Positions 39,013-47,550 of a stretch of DNA of 56,376 nt are shown here, piece by piece. The notes under the pieces are model-generated. The model did no database searches. It was not told the DNA's origin and saw nothing but the letters and a program-made list of their open reading frames with translations. Origin of the DNA: an uncultured Vampirovibrio sp. (GTDB lineage: Bacteria; Cyanobacteriota; Vampirovibrionia; Gastranaerophilales; Gastranaerophilaceae); NCBI GenBank assembly GCA_910579975.1, contig CAJTWU010000012.1, positions 1 to 56,376 of the forward strand. The letters are read 5' to 3'. Every line of letters starts with the position of its first letter. Within the stretch, counting starts at the first letter, position 1. Position numbers and translations under genes: made by a program.

Positions 39013-39067
39013 ATAGGGAAAGAACCCTAAGAAGGTTCAGTTCTTAAGGTTCTTCTTAACTCCCTAT
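39013..39067. terminator. 3' hairpin of element copy 4
   Basis: ATAGGGA/TCCCTAT outer stem with the same bulge position as the other copies; inner stem AAGAACC...GGTTCTT with AAGAA/TTCTT above it. Confidence 0.75.
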
Positions 39068-39144
39068 TTTTGGAACTTGAGCGCTATAATTATCCAAAGG
39101 ATAATCATTAGCGCTTTTTCAGTAATACTGAATTCCAATTTCAT
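39064..39144 (-). CDS. Hydrophobic 26-residue peptide (putative type I toxin), copy 4
   Basis: Begins MKLEFSITEKALMII and continues LWIIIALK, with tail FQK. Nearly the copy 3 peptide, but Met and Trp have swapped places in the helix while the RNA hairpin under it (AGCGCTA/TAGCGCT and ATTATCC/GGATAAT) is kept. The ATG follows GGTGGT directly. Confidence 0.65.
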   Translation of the reverse strand: MKLEFSITEKALMIILWIIIALKFQK

Positions 39145-39202
39145 CACCACCTTTCCGCTTATGTCCCTTAACAAGTCTGTGTCGGGGGTGGTAAACAGGA
39201 GC

Positions 39203-39520
39203 TTACCCGTGTTTTTTAATTATCAATGTTGTATCTTCGATTTCCAATTCGACCTGATCGGTTTCAGGATTGATGTCAAGTAATTCAAGAATTGAGTTTG
39301 GCATGTAAAATCCCCAACCGGAATTATGTTTACTAAAAGACCTTACAAGATACTTTTCATAATCAGGATTATCCGGAAAAATCTCTTGGACATATAAAAT
39401 TTTATTTTTTATTTTAAATTGAACCTTAGAAGTTTCAGGCTCAACACCTAATAGTTTAATTATTGTTTTTGGAATACTTAATAACCAACCATTACCTCTT
39501 ATTGTTAATCTTTTAGCCAT
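39203..39520 (-). CDS. Double AbrB/MazE-like DNA-binding protein
   Basis: 105 residues, paralogue of the two genes beside element copy 1. Unit 1: IRGNGWLLSIPKTIIKLLGV; unit 2: HNSGWGFYMPNSILELLDIN then VELEIEDTTLIIKKHG. The 3' end runs into the 5' hairpin of element copy 4, so the two are physically fused. Upstream lie the palindrome ACTTATATAAGT and two TATGC-type half-sites. Confidence 0.76.
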   Translation of the reverse strand: MAKRLTIRGNGWLLSIPKTIIKLLGVEPETSKVQFKIKNKILYVQEIFPDNPDYEKYLVRSFSKHNSGWGFYMPNSILELLDINPETDQVELEIEDTTLIIKKHG

Positions 39521-39541
39521 CTTGATACCTATCTTGATTTA

Positions 39542-39553
39542 ACTTATATAAGT
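39542..39553. promoter_or_regulatory. Palindrome upstream of the AbrB-like gene
   Basis: ACTTATATAAGT is a perfect 12-bp palindrome 22 bp before the start, overlapping the promoter area. TATGCGACAT and TTATGCTACT lie 25-40 bp further up. Candidate autoregulatory operator. Confidence 0.4.
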
Positions 39554-39662
39554 ATAATATGGTTATATTTAATTAATTTATATGCGACATTTATGCTACT
39601 TTAGTTCCCAAGGAGAAAACAACAAGAAATTGGCGAAAAATTCTCCATATTATTCGCCTAAA

Positions 39663-39687
39663 AAAAGCGGGATTAAATCCCGCTTTT
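39663..39687 (-). terminator. Terminator after fliD
   Basis: AAAAGCGGGA-TTAAA-TCCCGCTTTT, 3 nt beyond the fliD stop. Confidence 0.88.
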
Positions 39688-39689
39688 AA

Positions 39690-41426
39690 CTATAAAAATG
39701 AACTGTAATTCTGCTGCATCTTCGCAATCATCTGTTCCATTACATTGAATTTCTTTTCTAATTGCGCTCTATATTTAGTAACACTTTCTGTTTGTTTCTT
39801 AATTTTTGTTTCCATTTTTTGAATATCAGAATTAAGTGTTTTTTCCTTAACATCAAAGAAACCGGTAGAAGCAGATAGTGTTTGTTCAACAGAATCTTCC
39901 ATCATGCTTAATACGCCATTTTCACCCGCCAAAAGAGATCTTACAGACTCAGGGTCTTTTGCAAGAGCTTCTTTTAGCTTCGCTTCGTCTAACACAAGTG
40001 TATTAGTGTTATCCGATGAAATATTATTGCCATCAGCCTTACCTGTAGAAATACCTATATCGGCAAGAAGCTTGAAAGCTCCGCCGTTGCTGGTATTACT
40101 ACCATTTGCATAAGTTCTGATTGTATTTTTAAAGCTTGTTAGGTTTGTTTCTCTTTGTAAATCAGCACCATTTGCTGTAACTTCATCAATTTTTGCAATG
40201 ACATCATTATAAGTAGAAACAAATGACTTAACAGCTTCAATTAAATCTGTTGTATCTTGTTCAACTGTAAGCTTAGAAACACCATCTTCTTCTGAACTTA
40301 CTTTATTTAAAGTTAATGTAACACCCTCAATTCTTGAAATATCTTCTGTTACAGTGTTAGATGTTGAAGTCATCTTTGTACCATTAACCGTAAATATAGC
40401 ATTTTTACCAAGTTCTTGTGCATCAGTAAACATTTTTGATGAAATAATATTTCCATCAGCATCACGTTCTGTTTCAGTAAATTCCATTACATCAGTAAAG
40501 TTACTTGTGCCGGCTTCAATATTAATATAAGAAGCACCTTCTTTTTTAGAAGTTATTGAAAGCTTTCCTGTTGCATCATCCCAATATGCATATGCTTGAG
40601 CATCTTTATTGTTATTAATAGAAGAAATCAAGCCTGATAAAGTTGTATTTTCATCAATAGTAAATGTTGCATCGCCAATTTTGAAAGTACCGGCAGTTAT
40701 TTGTTCGTTAAAACCTGAATTTGGATCAGTAAGTTTTGAAGCAACGCTTGCCTTAAACAAAGAATTTGTAGAGAGATATGTACCGTCTTCTTGTTTTTCT
40801 AAACCTACAAGAGAAACCAAATTACTTCCATCAGTTGTAGCACCGATACTAATGTCTTTTGTACCGTCAAATGATGAAAAAGATAATAGACCGTCTTCAT
40901 TAACTTCGGTTTTAACACCGGCTTCTGCAAGACGTGCTTTTAAATCACCAAATGTATCATCTTTGCCTATTTCAATAGTAGTTTTTGCACCATTAACATA
41001 AGCTGTTAAAGAACCTTCTGTAATACCAAGCTGAGAAAGTTTTGTATCATCATCTGCTACAGCACTAACCGAGTTTTTTGACACTGCTTTTGTATAAGTT
41101 GCAAGCTGTTCAACAGTAATGTCATAATTTTGTCTTGCAGCTTTTTCGTTGGCTTTTGCCGTAAAAACAGCCTCATTAGATGATTTTGCAGTATTTTTAG
41201 TAAATACGTCAAATGTACCACCAAATTTAGCATCCGTAAACTTCTCAATCGCTGTTCTAAAATTGTTAAAAACAGTTCTTGTTGCAGTTAATGTGCTTTT
41301 TTTATTTTTTATAGCTGACAATTCAGTGTTATAGGCTGTTACTTTCTGCTGTTTAATTGAAACCATAGCATCAACCCAGCCAGAAGTATCTAAGCCTGAA
41401 GCCAGACCGCTAAAAGATATTGACAT
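39690..41426 (-). CDS. fliD: Flagellar filament cap protein FliD (hook-associated protein 2)
   Basis: 578 residues. Conserved N-terminus SISFSGLASGLDTSGWVDAM followed by the heptad region KQQKVTAYNTELSAIKNKKS. The beta-rich central D2-D3 domains include an LSQLGITEG-type segment and FTVNGTKMTSTSNTVTEDIS. The C-terminal coiled coil is KMETKIKKQTESVTKYRAQL then MEQMIAKMQQNYSSFL. It caps the growing filament and aids flagellin folding. The promoter is sigma-70-like, not sigma-28. AAGGA precedes the ATG. Confidence 0.93.
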   Translation of the reverse strand: MSISFSGLASGLDTSGWVDAMVSIKQQKVTAYNTELSAIKNKKSTLTATRTVFNNFRTAIEKFTDAKFGGTFDVFTKNTAKSSNEAVFTAKANEKAARQNYDITVEQLATYTKAVSKNSVSAVADDDTKLSQLGITEGSLTAYVNGAKTTIEIGKDDTFGDLKARLAEAGVKTEVNEDGLLSFSSFDGTKDISIGATTDGSNLVSLVGLEKQEDGTYLSTNSLFKASVASKLTDPNSGFNEQITAGTFKIGDATFTIDENTTLSGLISSINNNKDAQAYAYWDDATGKLSITSKKEGASYINIEAGTSNFTDVMEFTETERDADGNIISSKMFTDAQELGKNAIFTVNGTKMTSTSNTVTEDISRIEGVTLTLNKVSSEEDGVSKLTVEQDTTDLIEAVKSFVSTYNDVIAKIDEVTANGADLQRETNLTSFKNTIRTYANGSNTSNGGAFKLLADIGISTGKADGNNISSDNTNTLVLDEAKLKEALAKDPESVRSLLAGENGVLSMMEDSVEQTLSASTGFFDVKEKTLNSDIQKMETKIKKQTESVTKYRAQLEKKFNVMEQMIAKMQQNYSSFL

Positions 41427-41473
41427 AAGAAAATCCTTTTTTTACTCTAATAGTTATACCAAGTATATACTCT

Positions 41474-41505
41474 ATTATAACTCATCAGGGGGTTGAATTC
41501 AACCC
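41474..41505 (-). promoter_or_regulatory. fliD promoter overlapped by a 16-bp palindrome
   Basis: Minus strand TTGAAT, 17 bp, TATAAT. The -35 lies inside the perfect palindrome GGGTTGAATTCAACCC (41490-41505), a likely repressor site. Confidence 0.55.
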
Positions 41506-41538
41506 TACGTATGCATGAGATTGTTAAGTTTCTTAACC

Positions 41539-42039
41539 CTAAAATGTATGATTAAAGATTACGTTAACACCCCAGTTTTCAGCCCCCATATCAAGCCCGT
41601 TGTATTTTTGAACCTCTCCTGATACTGCATAACCCGGAGCTATATTATACGTCGCGCCGGCAAATGCACCAATATCAGTCGTTAATTTATCATTATTAAA
41701 TTTATATTTTGCTGTTACATAAGGATTAGCGTATATTGAAACATCATCAGATACATTAGTTTTATATCCCGGTGATAAGCGCAATTGTGAAGAGCTATTG
41801 CCGGAAGCAAAAGAAGTTCTTGACCTCAATTGTACACTGAAATGGTCGTCTATGTTGTACTTCGCTTTACCTTCCAACATAAAAGCATTTGTTCCCTTAA
41901 AATTAGTACTTCCTCCAAAACCGCCTGTTAAAGTTAATCCTTTAGCTGTTTTAGCGCTGAAAGACCTTAATAACATTGTAGTATTTGAACCGTCAAAGTT
42001 CTGATAAGTTGCTAATGAAGTTTCATTTAATCCCGGCAT
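41539..42039 (-). CDS. Beta-barrel-like protein without signal peptide, unknown
   Basis: 166 residues of alternating polar/hydrophobic strands (FSAKTAKGLTLTGGFGG, FSVQLRSRTSFASG, VSIYANPYVTAKYKFN, AVSGEVQKYNGLD) ending in FNHTF, with the terminal Phe typical of outer-membrane barrels. There is no signal peptide from the ATG after AGGGG. It could be exported by another route or be a cytosolic beta protein. It lies upstream of fliD in the same direction. Confidence 0.6.
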   Translation of the reverse strand: MPGLNETSLATYQNFDGSNTTMLLRSFSAKTAKGLTLTGGFGGSTNFKGTNAFMLEGKAKYNIDDHFSVQLRSRTSFASGNSSSQLRLSPGYKTNVSDDVSIYANPYVTAKYKFNNDKLTTDIGAFAGATYNIAPGYAVSGEVQKYNGLDMGAENWGVNVIFNHTF

Positions 42040-42118
42040 AATTTTCCCCTGTTAATTTCCTCTATAGATATATAAAGTATTTTTCTCTACAAAAATTGCC
42101 TAAAAGAAAGGAGAAATT

Positions 42119-42661
42119 ATGAACATTGTAGAACCTATCAAAGACAAATCAAAACTAAAGCGGGTTGAAGATCTGCTAAAAAGAGGAAATTGGAGAAATC
42201 TTCTTCTGTTTGTAATGGGGATTAATACAGGGCTTCGGGTATCAGACATCCTTGCGCTGGATGTCAGAGATGTCAAACACAAAGACTATGTAAGTATTAT
42301 TGAGAAAAAAACAGGAAAAAGAAAAAGCTTTCCTCTCAACGAGAAGGTACAGGGAATTGTAGAATATGTGACTTATAGAAAGAAAATGACCGAACCGCTT
42401 TTCAAAACTTCACATAAAAAGAGAATGGATAGAACAAACGCATACAGAGTTATTAATTGCGCTTGTAGAAAAGCCGGCATTGACAACTGCATAGGAACTC
42501 ACACCCTTAGAAAAACTTTTGGATACCACCATTACAAACAGTTCAAAGATGTTGTAATACTTCAAAAAATCTTCAATCACTCATCTCCCCAAATTACTTT
42601 GAGATATATAGGAGTCGAACAGGATGAAATCGATAAAAGTTACTTGAGTTTTACTTTGTGA
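42119..42661 (+). CDS. Solo tyrosine recombinase/integrase catalytic domain
   Basis: 180 residues containing the catalytic set NTGLRVSDILAL (Arg), HTLRKTFGYH (HxxR), FNHSSPQITLRYIG (His, Tyr), with KKTGKRKSFPL as the beta-hairpin Lys. The N-terminal core-binding domain of full integrases is missing. AAGGAG precedes the ATG and the reading frame is intact. It may be a small mobile-element integrase or a regulatory invertase. No att-type repeats were seen nearby. Confidence 0.82.
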   Translation: MNIVEPIKDKSKLKRVEDLLKRGNWRNLLLFVMGINTGLRVSDILALDVRDVKHKDYVSIIEKKTGKRKSFPLNEKVQGIVEYVTYRKKMTEPLFKTSHKKRMDRTNAYRVINCACRKAGIDNCIGTHTLRKTFGYHHYKQFKDVVILQKIFNHSSPQITLRYIGVEQDEIDKSYLSFTL

Positions 42662-42666
42662 ATACA

Positions 42667-42694
42667 GATGGGGAGACAAATTTGTCTCCCCATC
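42667..42694. terminator. Perfect-palindrome terminator
   Basis: A 28-bp perfect palindrome: GATGGGGAGACAAA joined to its exact reverse complement. It ends the integrase transcript. Confidence 0.85.
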
Positions 42695-42700
42695 TTCTTG

Positions 42701-42709
42701 TGGTATAAT
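42701..42709 (+). promoter_or_regulatory. Extended -10 promoter of metG
   Basis: TGGTATAAT, about 30 nt before the metG ATG. Confidence 0.5.
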
Positions 42710-42740
42710 TTTTTCTAAACAGAATTAAGAGGGATTAAAA

Positions 42741-44297
42741 ATGGAAAAATTTTATACAACCACTGCAATCGATTATGTTAATGGCGCTCCACACATAGGA
42801 CACGCTTACGAAAAAATTCTAACTGATGTTATTTACAGACACTTTACACAAAGATGTGAAGATACTTATTTCCTTACAGGAACAGATGAGCACGGTATAA
42901 AAATCCAAAAAACATCAGCCGCTCAAAATATGACACCAAAAGAACTTTGCGATATGAATGCAAATAAGTTTAAAGAAGCTTGGAAAGCACTTGATATCGA
43001 TTATTCCCAATTTATAAGAACAACTGATGATGAGCACGAAAAAATCGTACAAAAGATTTTTAAAAAACTTGTTGAACAAGGTGATATCTACAAAAACTCT
43101 TATACAGGACTTTATTGCCAAGGCTGTGAAGCATTCTTAAGCGAAAAAGACCTTACAGAAGACGGACTTTGCCCTGATCACTTAAAAAAACCTGAAGTTG
43201 TAAGCGAAGAAAACTACTTCTTTAAGCTTACAAAATACAAAGATGCAATTATTAAACATATCAAAACAAATCCGGACTTTATTGTTCCTTCATTCCGCGC
43301 AAATGAAGTACTAAATCAGCTTGAAAACATTGAAGATATTTCTGTTTCACGTGCAAAATCAAACGTAAGCTGGGGAGTCCCTGTTCTTGATGACCCTGAA
43401 CAAGTTATTTATGTTTGGATTGATGCACTTTCAAACTACATAACCGCTTTAGGATATGATCCGGACGGCAGCTCAGAAAAGTTTAAAAAATATTGGCCTG
43501 CTGAAGTTCAGGTTATCGGTAAAGATATCTTGAAATTCCATAGTATTTATTGGCTTGCAATACTTATGGCACTTGACTTGCCATTACCTAAACATATTCT
43601 TGCTCACGGATGGATTACAATAGACCAGACAAAAATGTCAAAATCTTTAGGGAATGTAATTTCTCCGACAAGCGTACTTGAAGCATTTAATCTTGAATGT
43701 CCGGATCCGTTACGCTATTATATGGCTTCTGCTGCACCTTGCGGTAAGGATGGTAACTATTCTGATGAAGACTTCAAAGAAAAAGTTAATGCTCACCTTG
43801 CAAATTCAATGGGAAATCTGCTCAACAGAACACTATCAATGCTGGTTAAATACTTTGAAGGCGATGTAAAACCTGAATTTAAGGTTAAATCGGATTTATT
43901 TGATAAGGCGCTTGAAACAGTAAAAGCGGTTAAACATCATTTTGATTACTATGAAGTACAAGAAGCAGCACAAAAAATTATTGAGCTTGTTGATGTTACA
44001 AATAAATATGTTACAGACAATGCGCCTTGGACTCTTGCTAAAGAAGGACAAATGGACAAATGCGGAGAAGTTTTGACAACCGTACTTGAAGTAATGTGTA
44101 TTATCTCTTCTCTAATTTACCCTTATTGCCCAAATATTGCAAAAGCCATGGCTGAACAGCTATCTTATAATTTAGAAACAAAGCTTGATGATGTAACTTG
44201 TGATAATATCAAAGTTGGACATTTGATTGATAAAGAAAATATCAAACCTGTATTTTTAAGAATGGATAGCGAGTTAGCTGACAAAAGCAAGAAGTAA
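42741..44297 (+). CDS. metG: Methionine--tRNA ligase
   Basis: 518 residues. HIGH motif PHIGHAYEKI, a zinc knuckle with CQGCE and CPDH (Cys-Cys-Cys-His set), WIDALSNYIT, and TKMSKSLGNVISP. The helical anticodon domain is complete. The C-terminal EMAP-type tRNA-binding domain present in many bacteria is absent, as in the short class. AGAGGGA precedes the ATG. It overlaps the convergent aldolase gene by 24 bp. Confidence 0.95.
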   Translation: MEKFYTTTAIDYVNGAPHIGHAYEKILTDVIYRHFTQRCEDTYFLTGTDEHGIKIQKTSAAQNMTPKELCDMNANKFKEAWKALDIDYSQFIRTTDDEHEKIVQKIFKKLVEQGDIYKNSYTGLYCQGCEAFLSEKDLTEDGLCPDHLKKPEVVSEENYFFKLTKYKDAIIKHIKTNPDFIVPSFRANEVLNQLENIEDISVSRAKSNVSWGVPVLDDPEQVIYVWIDALSNYITALGYDPDGSSEKFKKYWPAEVQVIGKDILKFHSIYWLAILMALDLPLPKHILAHGWITIDQTKMSKSLGNVISPTSVLEAFNLECPDPLRYYMASAAPCGKDGNYSDEDFKEKVNAHLANSMGNLLNRTLSMLVKYFEGDVKPEFKVKSDLFDKALETVKAVKHHFDYYEVQEAAQKIIELVDVTNKYVTDNAPWTLAKEGQMDKCGEVLTTVLEVMCIISSLIYPYCPNIAKAMAEQLSYNLETKLDDVTCDNIKVGHLIDKENIKPVFLRMDSELADKSKK

Positions 44298-45236
44298 ATC
44301 TTTATCAAAAACGGTTCTTTTATCGGCTGGAATTTCACTCAAAATCCGGCCGATTTCTAAATCGCTCACATTTAAAGATTTCAAATATGTTGCATAATTC
44401 GGATGACATCCATGAATTGCTGCAATACAGTATGGTGTTGAATAACCCCATGGCGTTTTCTGATAAATAGGATTAATACATTCATCCAAAATCTTTAAAA
44501 TGGGTAAAATATCATAATGACCATCTGCATTGTCGTTTAAATAAGGTAAAATCAATTCTGTACAAAGATTTCCTGCTCCCCGTCCCATGCCATAAACACA
44601 TGAGTCTATTACTACTTCACGATCAAAATTCATTTTTAAAAGTGTTTTCGTATTAGAAAAAGATAGCTGCAAGCTGTTATGAGAATGAAACCCCAGCGCA
44701 ATATCTTTTTCGAGCTGTTCATCAATAAATTCAAAAATTTCACGAACATCATCCTGATACATATTTCCCAAAGTATCAACAATTGTAAGACCGCAAGGTT
44801 TTATTGCATTTATCTCGTTCAGAAGTTTTCTTAGTTCAACTTCATTATAAGTATTTGTACTCATTGGATTTGCAAAAACATCCCACCCCAAAGAAACAAG
44901 GTTATTAATATATTCTAAGGCTCCATTTTGTTCAGATTTTTTAAATGCAACCCTGATTTTAATTTTTTTGTTCTTACACTGTATTAATTTTTCAATCGGA
45001 TAGTCACCATAATTAACCATTAAGGTGCAGTCAAGGTTATCTGGAAGTAAATCAGGTGAAGCAAAAAAAGTTTTGTCCTCATTCTGTTCACAATCCTTTA
45101 AGAAACCGCATTCGATATAATCAATTCCTGCCTCATTGAGATTACACAAAACAGATTGGATGTTCTTTTTACCAAACATCCAATCAATAACATAACCGCC
45201 GTCACGAAGTGTACAATCTAAAAGTTTAACACTCAT
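44274..45236 (-). CDS. HMGL-like aldolase (DRE-TIM metallolyase family)
   Basis: 320 residues. Family marks: LLDCTLRDGGYVIDW (metal Asp and catalytic Arg), FANPMSTNTYN, LTIVDTLGNMY, GFHSHNSLQLSFSN (HxH metal site), and YGMGRGAGNLCTEL. Related to 4-hydroxy-2-oxovalerate aldolase and isopropylmalate synthase. The substrate is unknown; homologues also occur in surface-sugar clusters. The start overlaps the OmpH-like stop by 1 nt. Confidence 0.85.
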   Translation of the reverse strand: MSVKLLDCTLRDGGYVIDWMFGKKNIQSVLCNLNEAGIDYIECGFLKDCEQNEDKTFFASPDLLPDNLDCTLMVNYGDYPIEKLIQCKNKKIKIRVAFKKSEQNGALEYINNLVSLGWDVFANPMSTNTYNEVELRKLLNEINAIKPCGLTIVDTLGNMYQDDVREIFEFIDEQLEKDIALGFHSHNSLQLSFSNTKTLLKMNFDREVVIDSCVYGMGRGAGNLCTELILPYLNDNADGHYDILPILKILDECINPIYQKTPWGYSTPYCIAAIHGCHPNYATYLKSLNVSDLEIGRILSEIPADKRTVFDKDLLLAFVS

Positions 45237-45670
45237 TATTTTACAACTTTAGAAACCGCTTCTGTAATATCTTCTCCGCCGTATAATACTGCACCTTTAA
45301 CGATAACTAAATCATAGCCGTTTGTTTTAGCATAATTGTTAATTGTAGCTGAAATTGTTTTGTCAATTGCTTCAAGCTTAGTTTTGTAAGCTTTTGCGTT
45401 TGCTTCTCTTTTTGCAGAAAGTTCTTTTTCGTATTTTTTAACAAGTTCCTGCTTTTTCTTTTCATCTGTTTGAGCTTTAATCTCATCATTAGCCTTTTTA
45501 ACAAATTGACCAAGTTCTTTTGTTTTAGCTTCTTGTTCTTTTTTAAGAGCTTGTACTTGAGCAGACTTATTTACAACTTTCTGAACATCAATAACTCCAA
45601 CTTTTTCAACAGCAAACGCCGGTACGCAAAAAGCTAATAATACAGCTAACGAACAAATTTTTTTAATCAT
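45236..45670 (-). CDS. OmpH/Skp-family periplasmic chaperone
   Basis: 144 residues: signal peptide (KKICSLAVLLAFCVPAFA), KVGVIDVQKVVNKSAQV, a long coiled-coil arm rich in Lys/Glu/Gln, and the typical ending YDLVIVKGAVLYGGEDIT. It holds outer-membrane proteins in the periplasm, so its presence supports a diderm envelope. Confidence 0.9.
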   Translation of the reverse strand: MIKKICSLAVLLAFCVPAFAVEKVGVIDVQKVVNKSAQVQALKKEQEAKTKELGQFVKKANDEIKAQTDEKKKQELVKKYEKELSAKREANAKAYKTKLEAIDKTISATINNYAKTNGYDLVIVKGAVLYGGEDITEAVSKVVK

Positions 45671-45698
45671 ACTTCACCTCTCCATATATTTAATTCTA

Positions 45699-47336
45699 TT
45701 ATATCTCTTCAAAAGAATCAATTGCAATATCAATAATTGCGGTACCTTTATGAAAAATTACTTTTTCAAGTGCCGGAATTAACTCATCTGCTGTTTTTAC
45801 CCTCACCGCAAATAAATCGTAGGCTTCTGCAATCTTGGTAAAATCAGGGTTTATCATTTCTACCTGATAACGGTTATTATAGATTTTTTCTTGCATTTGC
45901 CGTACCATGCCAAGATAGCTGTTATTCATAATAACAATCTTTACAGGGATGTTATGCTCTCTACAAGTTGCAAGCTCTTGTAAATTCATCTGGAACGAAC
46001 CATCTCCTGTAATATTTAAGACAAGGTTATCTTTATTAGCCAACTGCGCACCTATGGAAGCTGGAAGACCAAAACCCATTGTACCCAAACCGCCTGATGT
46101 GATAAATTTTTTCGGTTTATTAAAATTGAAGAATTGTGCCGTTAACATTTGATGCTGTCCTACATCTGTGACCACAATCGGCTCATAATCTTTTGTATAG
46201 TTATAAATTGTTTCCAAGACACAAGAAGAGTGCAAGCAAGTTGAATTTGTTTCTTCTTTAAGATTTTCTTCTTTGAAAATATTTAGTTTTGTGTTCCAGT
46301 CCGAAAAATCAGAAATTTGTGAGGAATAAGCACAAAATTCATCCATAAAAGATTTAGTATCCAAAACTAATTCAAATTCAAAACTTTTAGATATATTTTT
46401 AAGATTAATACTTACTATCTTTGCATGCCGTGCAAATTCAACATTTTTACAAGTTGAACGGTCTGAAAAACTCACTCCAAGTGCAAGGATAAAATCCGCA
46501 TTATTCAGAGCACTATTTGCTAAGTAAGTTCCATTCATCCCAATCATTCCAAGATACTGAGAGCTGGCTGAAGGAAATGCTCCAATGCCCATAAGAGTCG
46601 ACACTACGGGAATTTTTGTATGTGACACAAACTTTTTAATACTTTCAACAGCTTCAACAGAACCTCCGCCAAGCAAGATTAATGGTGATTTTGCAGCATT
46701 AATAAGTTTAATAATCCTTTCAAAATCAGATGTCTTAAGTGTAGTTTTTTTCTTTTTGTGAAGCTCTTTTGTCACTTTTGGAGCATATTTTGCTTCAAGA
46801 ATATTTCTTGGCATAGCAACAACAACAGGTCCTTTTTCACCTGTATTGGCAACTTCAAATGCTTCTTTCAAAACTTGTTTAATATCATCTTTTGAAGTTA
46901 AAAGATAACTCTTTTTCGAACAGGTTTTTGTCATTGCAATAATATCGACTTTTTGAAAAACCTTACTATTAGTTTCATTAGAAGGAACATCACCCGCAAG
47001 CACAACAAGCGGAGTTGAGTCTGCATAAGCATTTGCAATTCCTGTTATAGTATTGGTAAAACCCGGACCGGACGTTACAAGAACAACTCCAACCTTACCG
47101 CTTACACGAGCATAACCTTCTGCAGCATGAACAGCAGCCTGTTCATGTCTTACAAGATAATGACGTATATTTTGATTTTGAGAAAGTTCATTATAAACAC
47201 TCAAAACAGCTGCACCAGGGTAGCCAAAAATACTGTCAACACCCAATTCTGATAAGGTTTCAACAAGCGCTGCAGCACAGTTTGATGATTGAATATTTTT
47301 TGTTGTTTCCTTCTCACTAATCAACAGATTTGTCAT
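45699..47336 (-). CDS. ilvB: Acetolactate synthase large subunit-like ThDP enzyme
   Basis: About 545 residues. FGYPGAAVLSVYNEL, catalytic Glu in VRHEQAAVHAAEGYAR, VVLVTSGPGFTNTITG, GGLGTMGFGLPASIGAQ, and the ThDP/Mg motif GDGSFQMNLQELATC to IMNNSYLGMVRQ. First step of branched-chain amino-acid synthesis. No ilvN regulatory subunit is adjacent. TATAAT ends 9 nt before this ATG, so the leader is almost nil and a TTG upstream is unlikely. Confidence 0.9.
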   Translation of the reverse strand: MTNLLISEKETTKNIQSSNCAAALVETLSELGVDSIFGYPGAAVLSVYNELSQNQNIRHYLVRHEQAAVHAAEGYARVSGKVGVVLVTSGPGFTNTITGIANAYADSTPLVVLAGDVPSNETNSKVFQKVDIIAMTKTCSKKSYLLTSKDDIKQVLKEAFEVANTGEKGPVVVAMPRNILEAKYAPKVTKELHKKKKTTLKTSDFERIIKLINAAKSPLILLGGGSVEAVESIKKFVSHTKIPVVSTLMGIGAFPSASSQYLGMIGMNGTYLANSALNNADFILALGVSFSDRSTCKNVEFARHAKIVSINLKNISKSFEFELVLDTKSFMDEFCAYSSQISDFSDWNTKLNIFKEENLKEETNSTCLHSSCVLETIYNYTKDYEPIVVTDVGQHQMLTAQFFNFNKPKKFITSGGLGTMGFGLPASIGAQLANKDNLVLNITGDGSFQMNLQELATCREHNIPVKIVIMNNSYLGMVRQMQEKIYNNRYQVEMINPDFTKIAEAYDLFAVRVKTADELIPALEKVIFHKGTAIIDIAIDSFEEI

Positions 47337-47373
47337 AGCTTTATTATTATACAACAAATTTTAAAATAAAGAC

Positions 47374-47402
47374 TTGATTTTAATTTTTTTTTACGTTAGG
47401 AT
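47374..47402 (+). promoter_or_regulatory. Promoter of tRNA-Pro
   Basis: TTGATT, 17 bp, TAGGAT; the start falls about 16 nt before the mature tRNA. Confidence 0.5.
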
Positions 47403-47424
47403 AGATGTACACTTTGTCGGGTAT

Positions 47425-47501
47425 CGGGATGTAGCGCAGTTTGGTAGCGCACTTCGCTTGGGACGAAGGGGTCGCACGTTCGAATCGTGTCATCCCGACC
47501 A
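47425..47501 (+). tRNA. tRNA-Pro (anticodon TGG)
   Basis: Acceptor CGGGATG/CATCCCG, D arm GCGCAGTTTGGTAGCGC, anticodon stem CTTCG/CGAAG around CTTGGGA, T arm GCACG-TTCGAAT-CGTGT, discriminator A, CCA encoded. A terminator follows 4 nt later. Confidence 0.94.
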
Positions 47502-47504
47502 TTT

Positions 47505-47536
47505 AAAAAAGACCACTCTTAGGAGCGGTCTTTTTT
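47505..47536 (+). terminator. Terminator after tRNA-Pro
   Basis: AAAAAAGACC-A-CTC-TTAG-GAG-C-GGTCTTTTTT. Confidence 0.85.
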
Positions 47537-47550
47537 GTTATAATATTTTT

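Larger units (their letters stand above)
38980..39247 (-). other. Element copy 4 (reverse orientation): convergent peptide-mRNA/antisense-RNA module
   Basis: Antisense promoter on the plus strand TTGACA-N17-AATAAT (38980-39008), 3' hairpin 39013-39067, ORF on the minus strand, GGTGGT ribosome site (39151-39146) opposed by ACCACC (39192-39187), and 5' hairpin GGTAAGC...GTTTACC (39207-39190). The sense promoter TTGGAA-N17-GATAAT (39247-39219) lies inside the end of the AbrB-like gene, whose stop codon is within the 5' hairpin. Confidence 0.72.

Noticed and set aside
47374..47550. N-terminal extension of the permease ORF through tRNA-Pro and its terminator
   Set aside because: A tRNA and terminator occupy this stretch, and a promoter lies 6 nt before the ATG at 47551.
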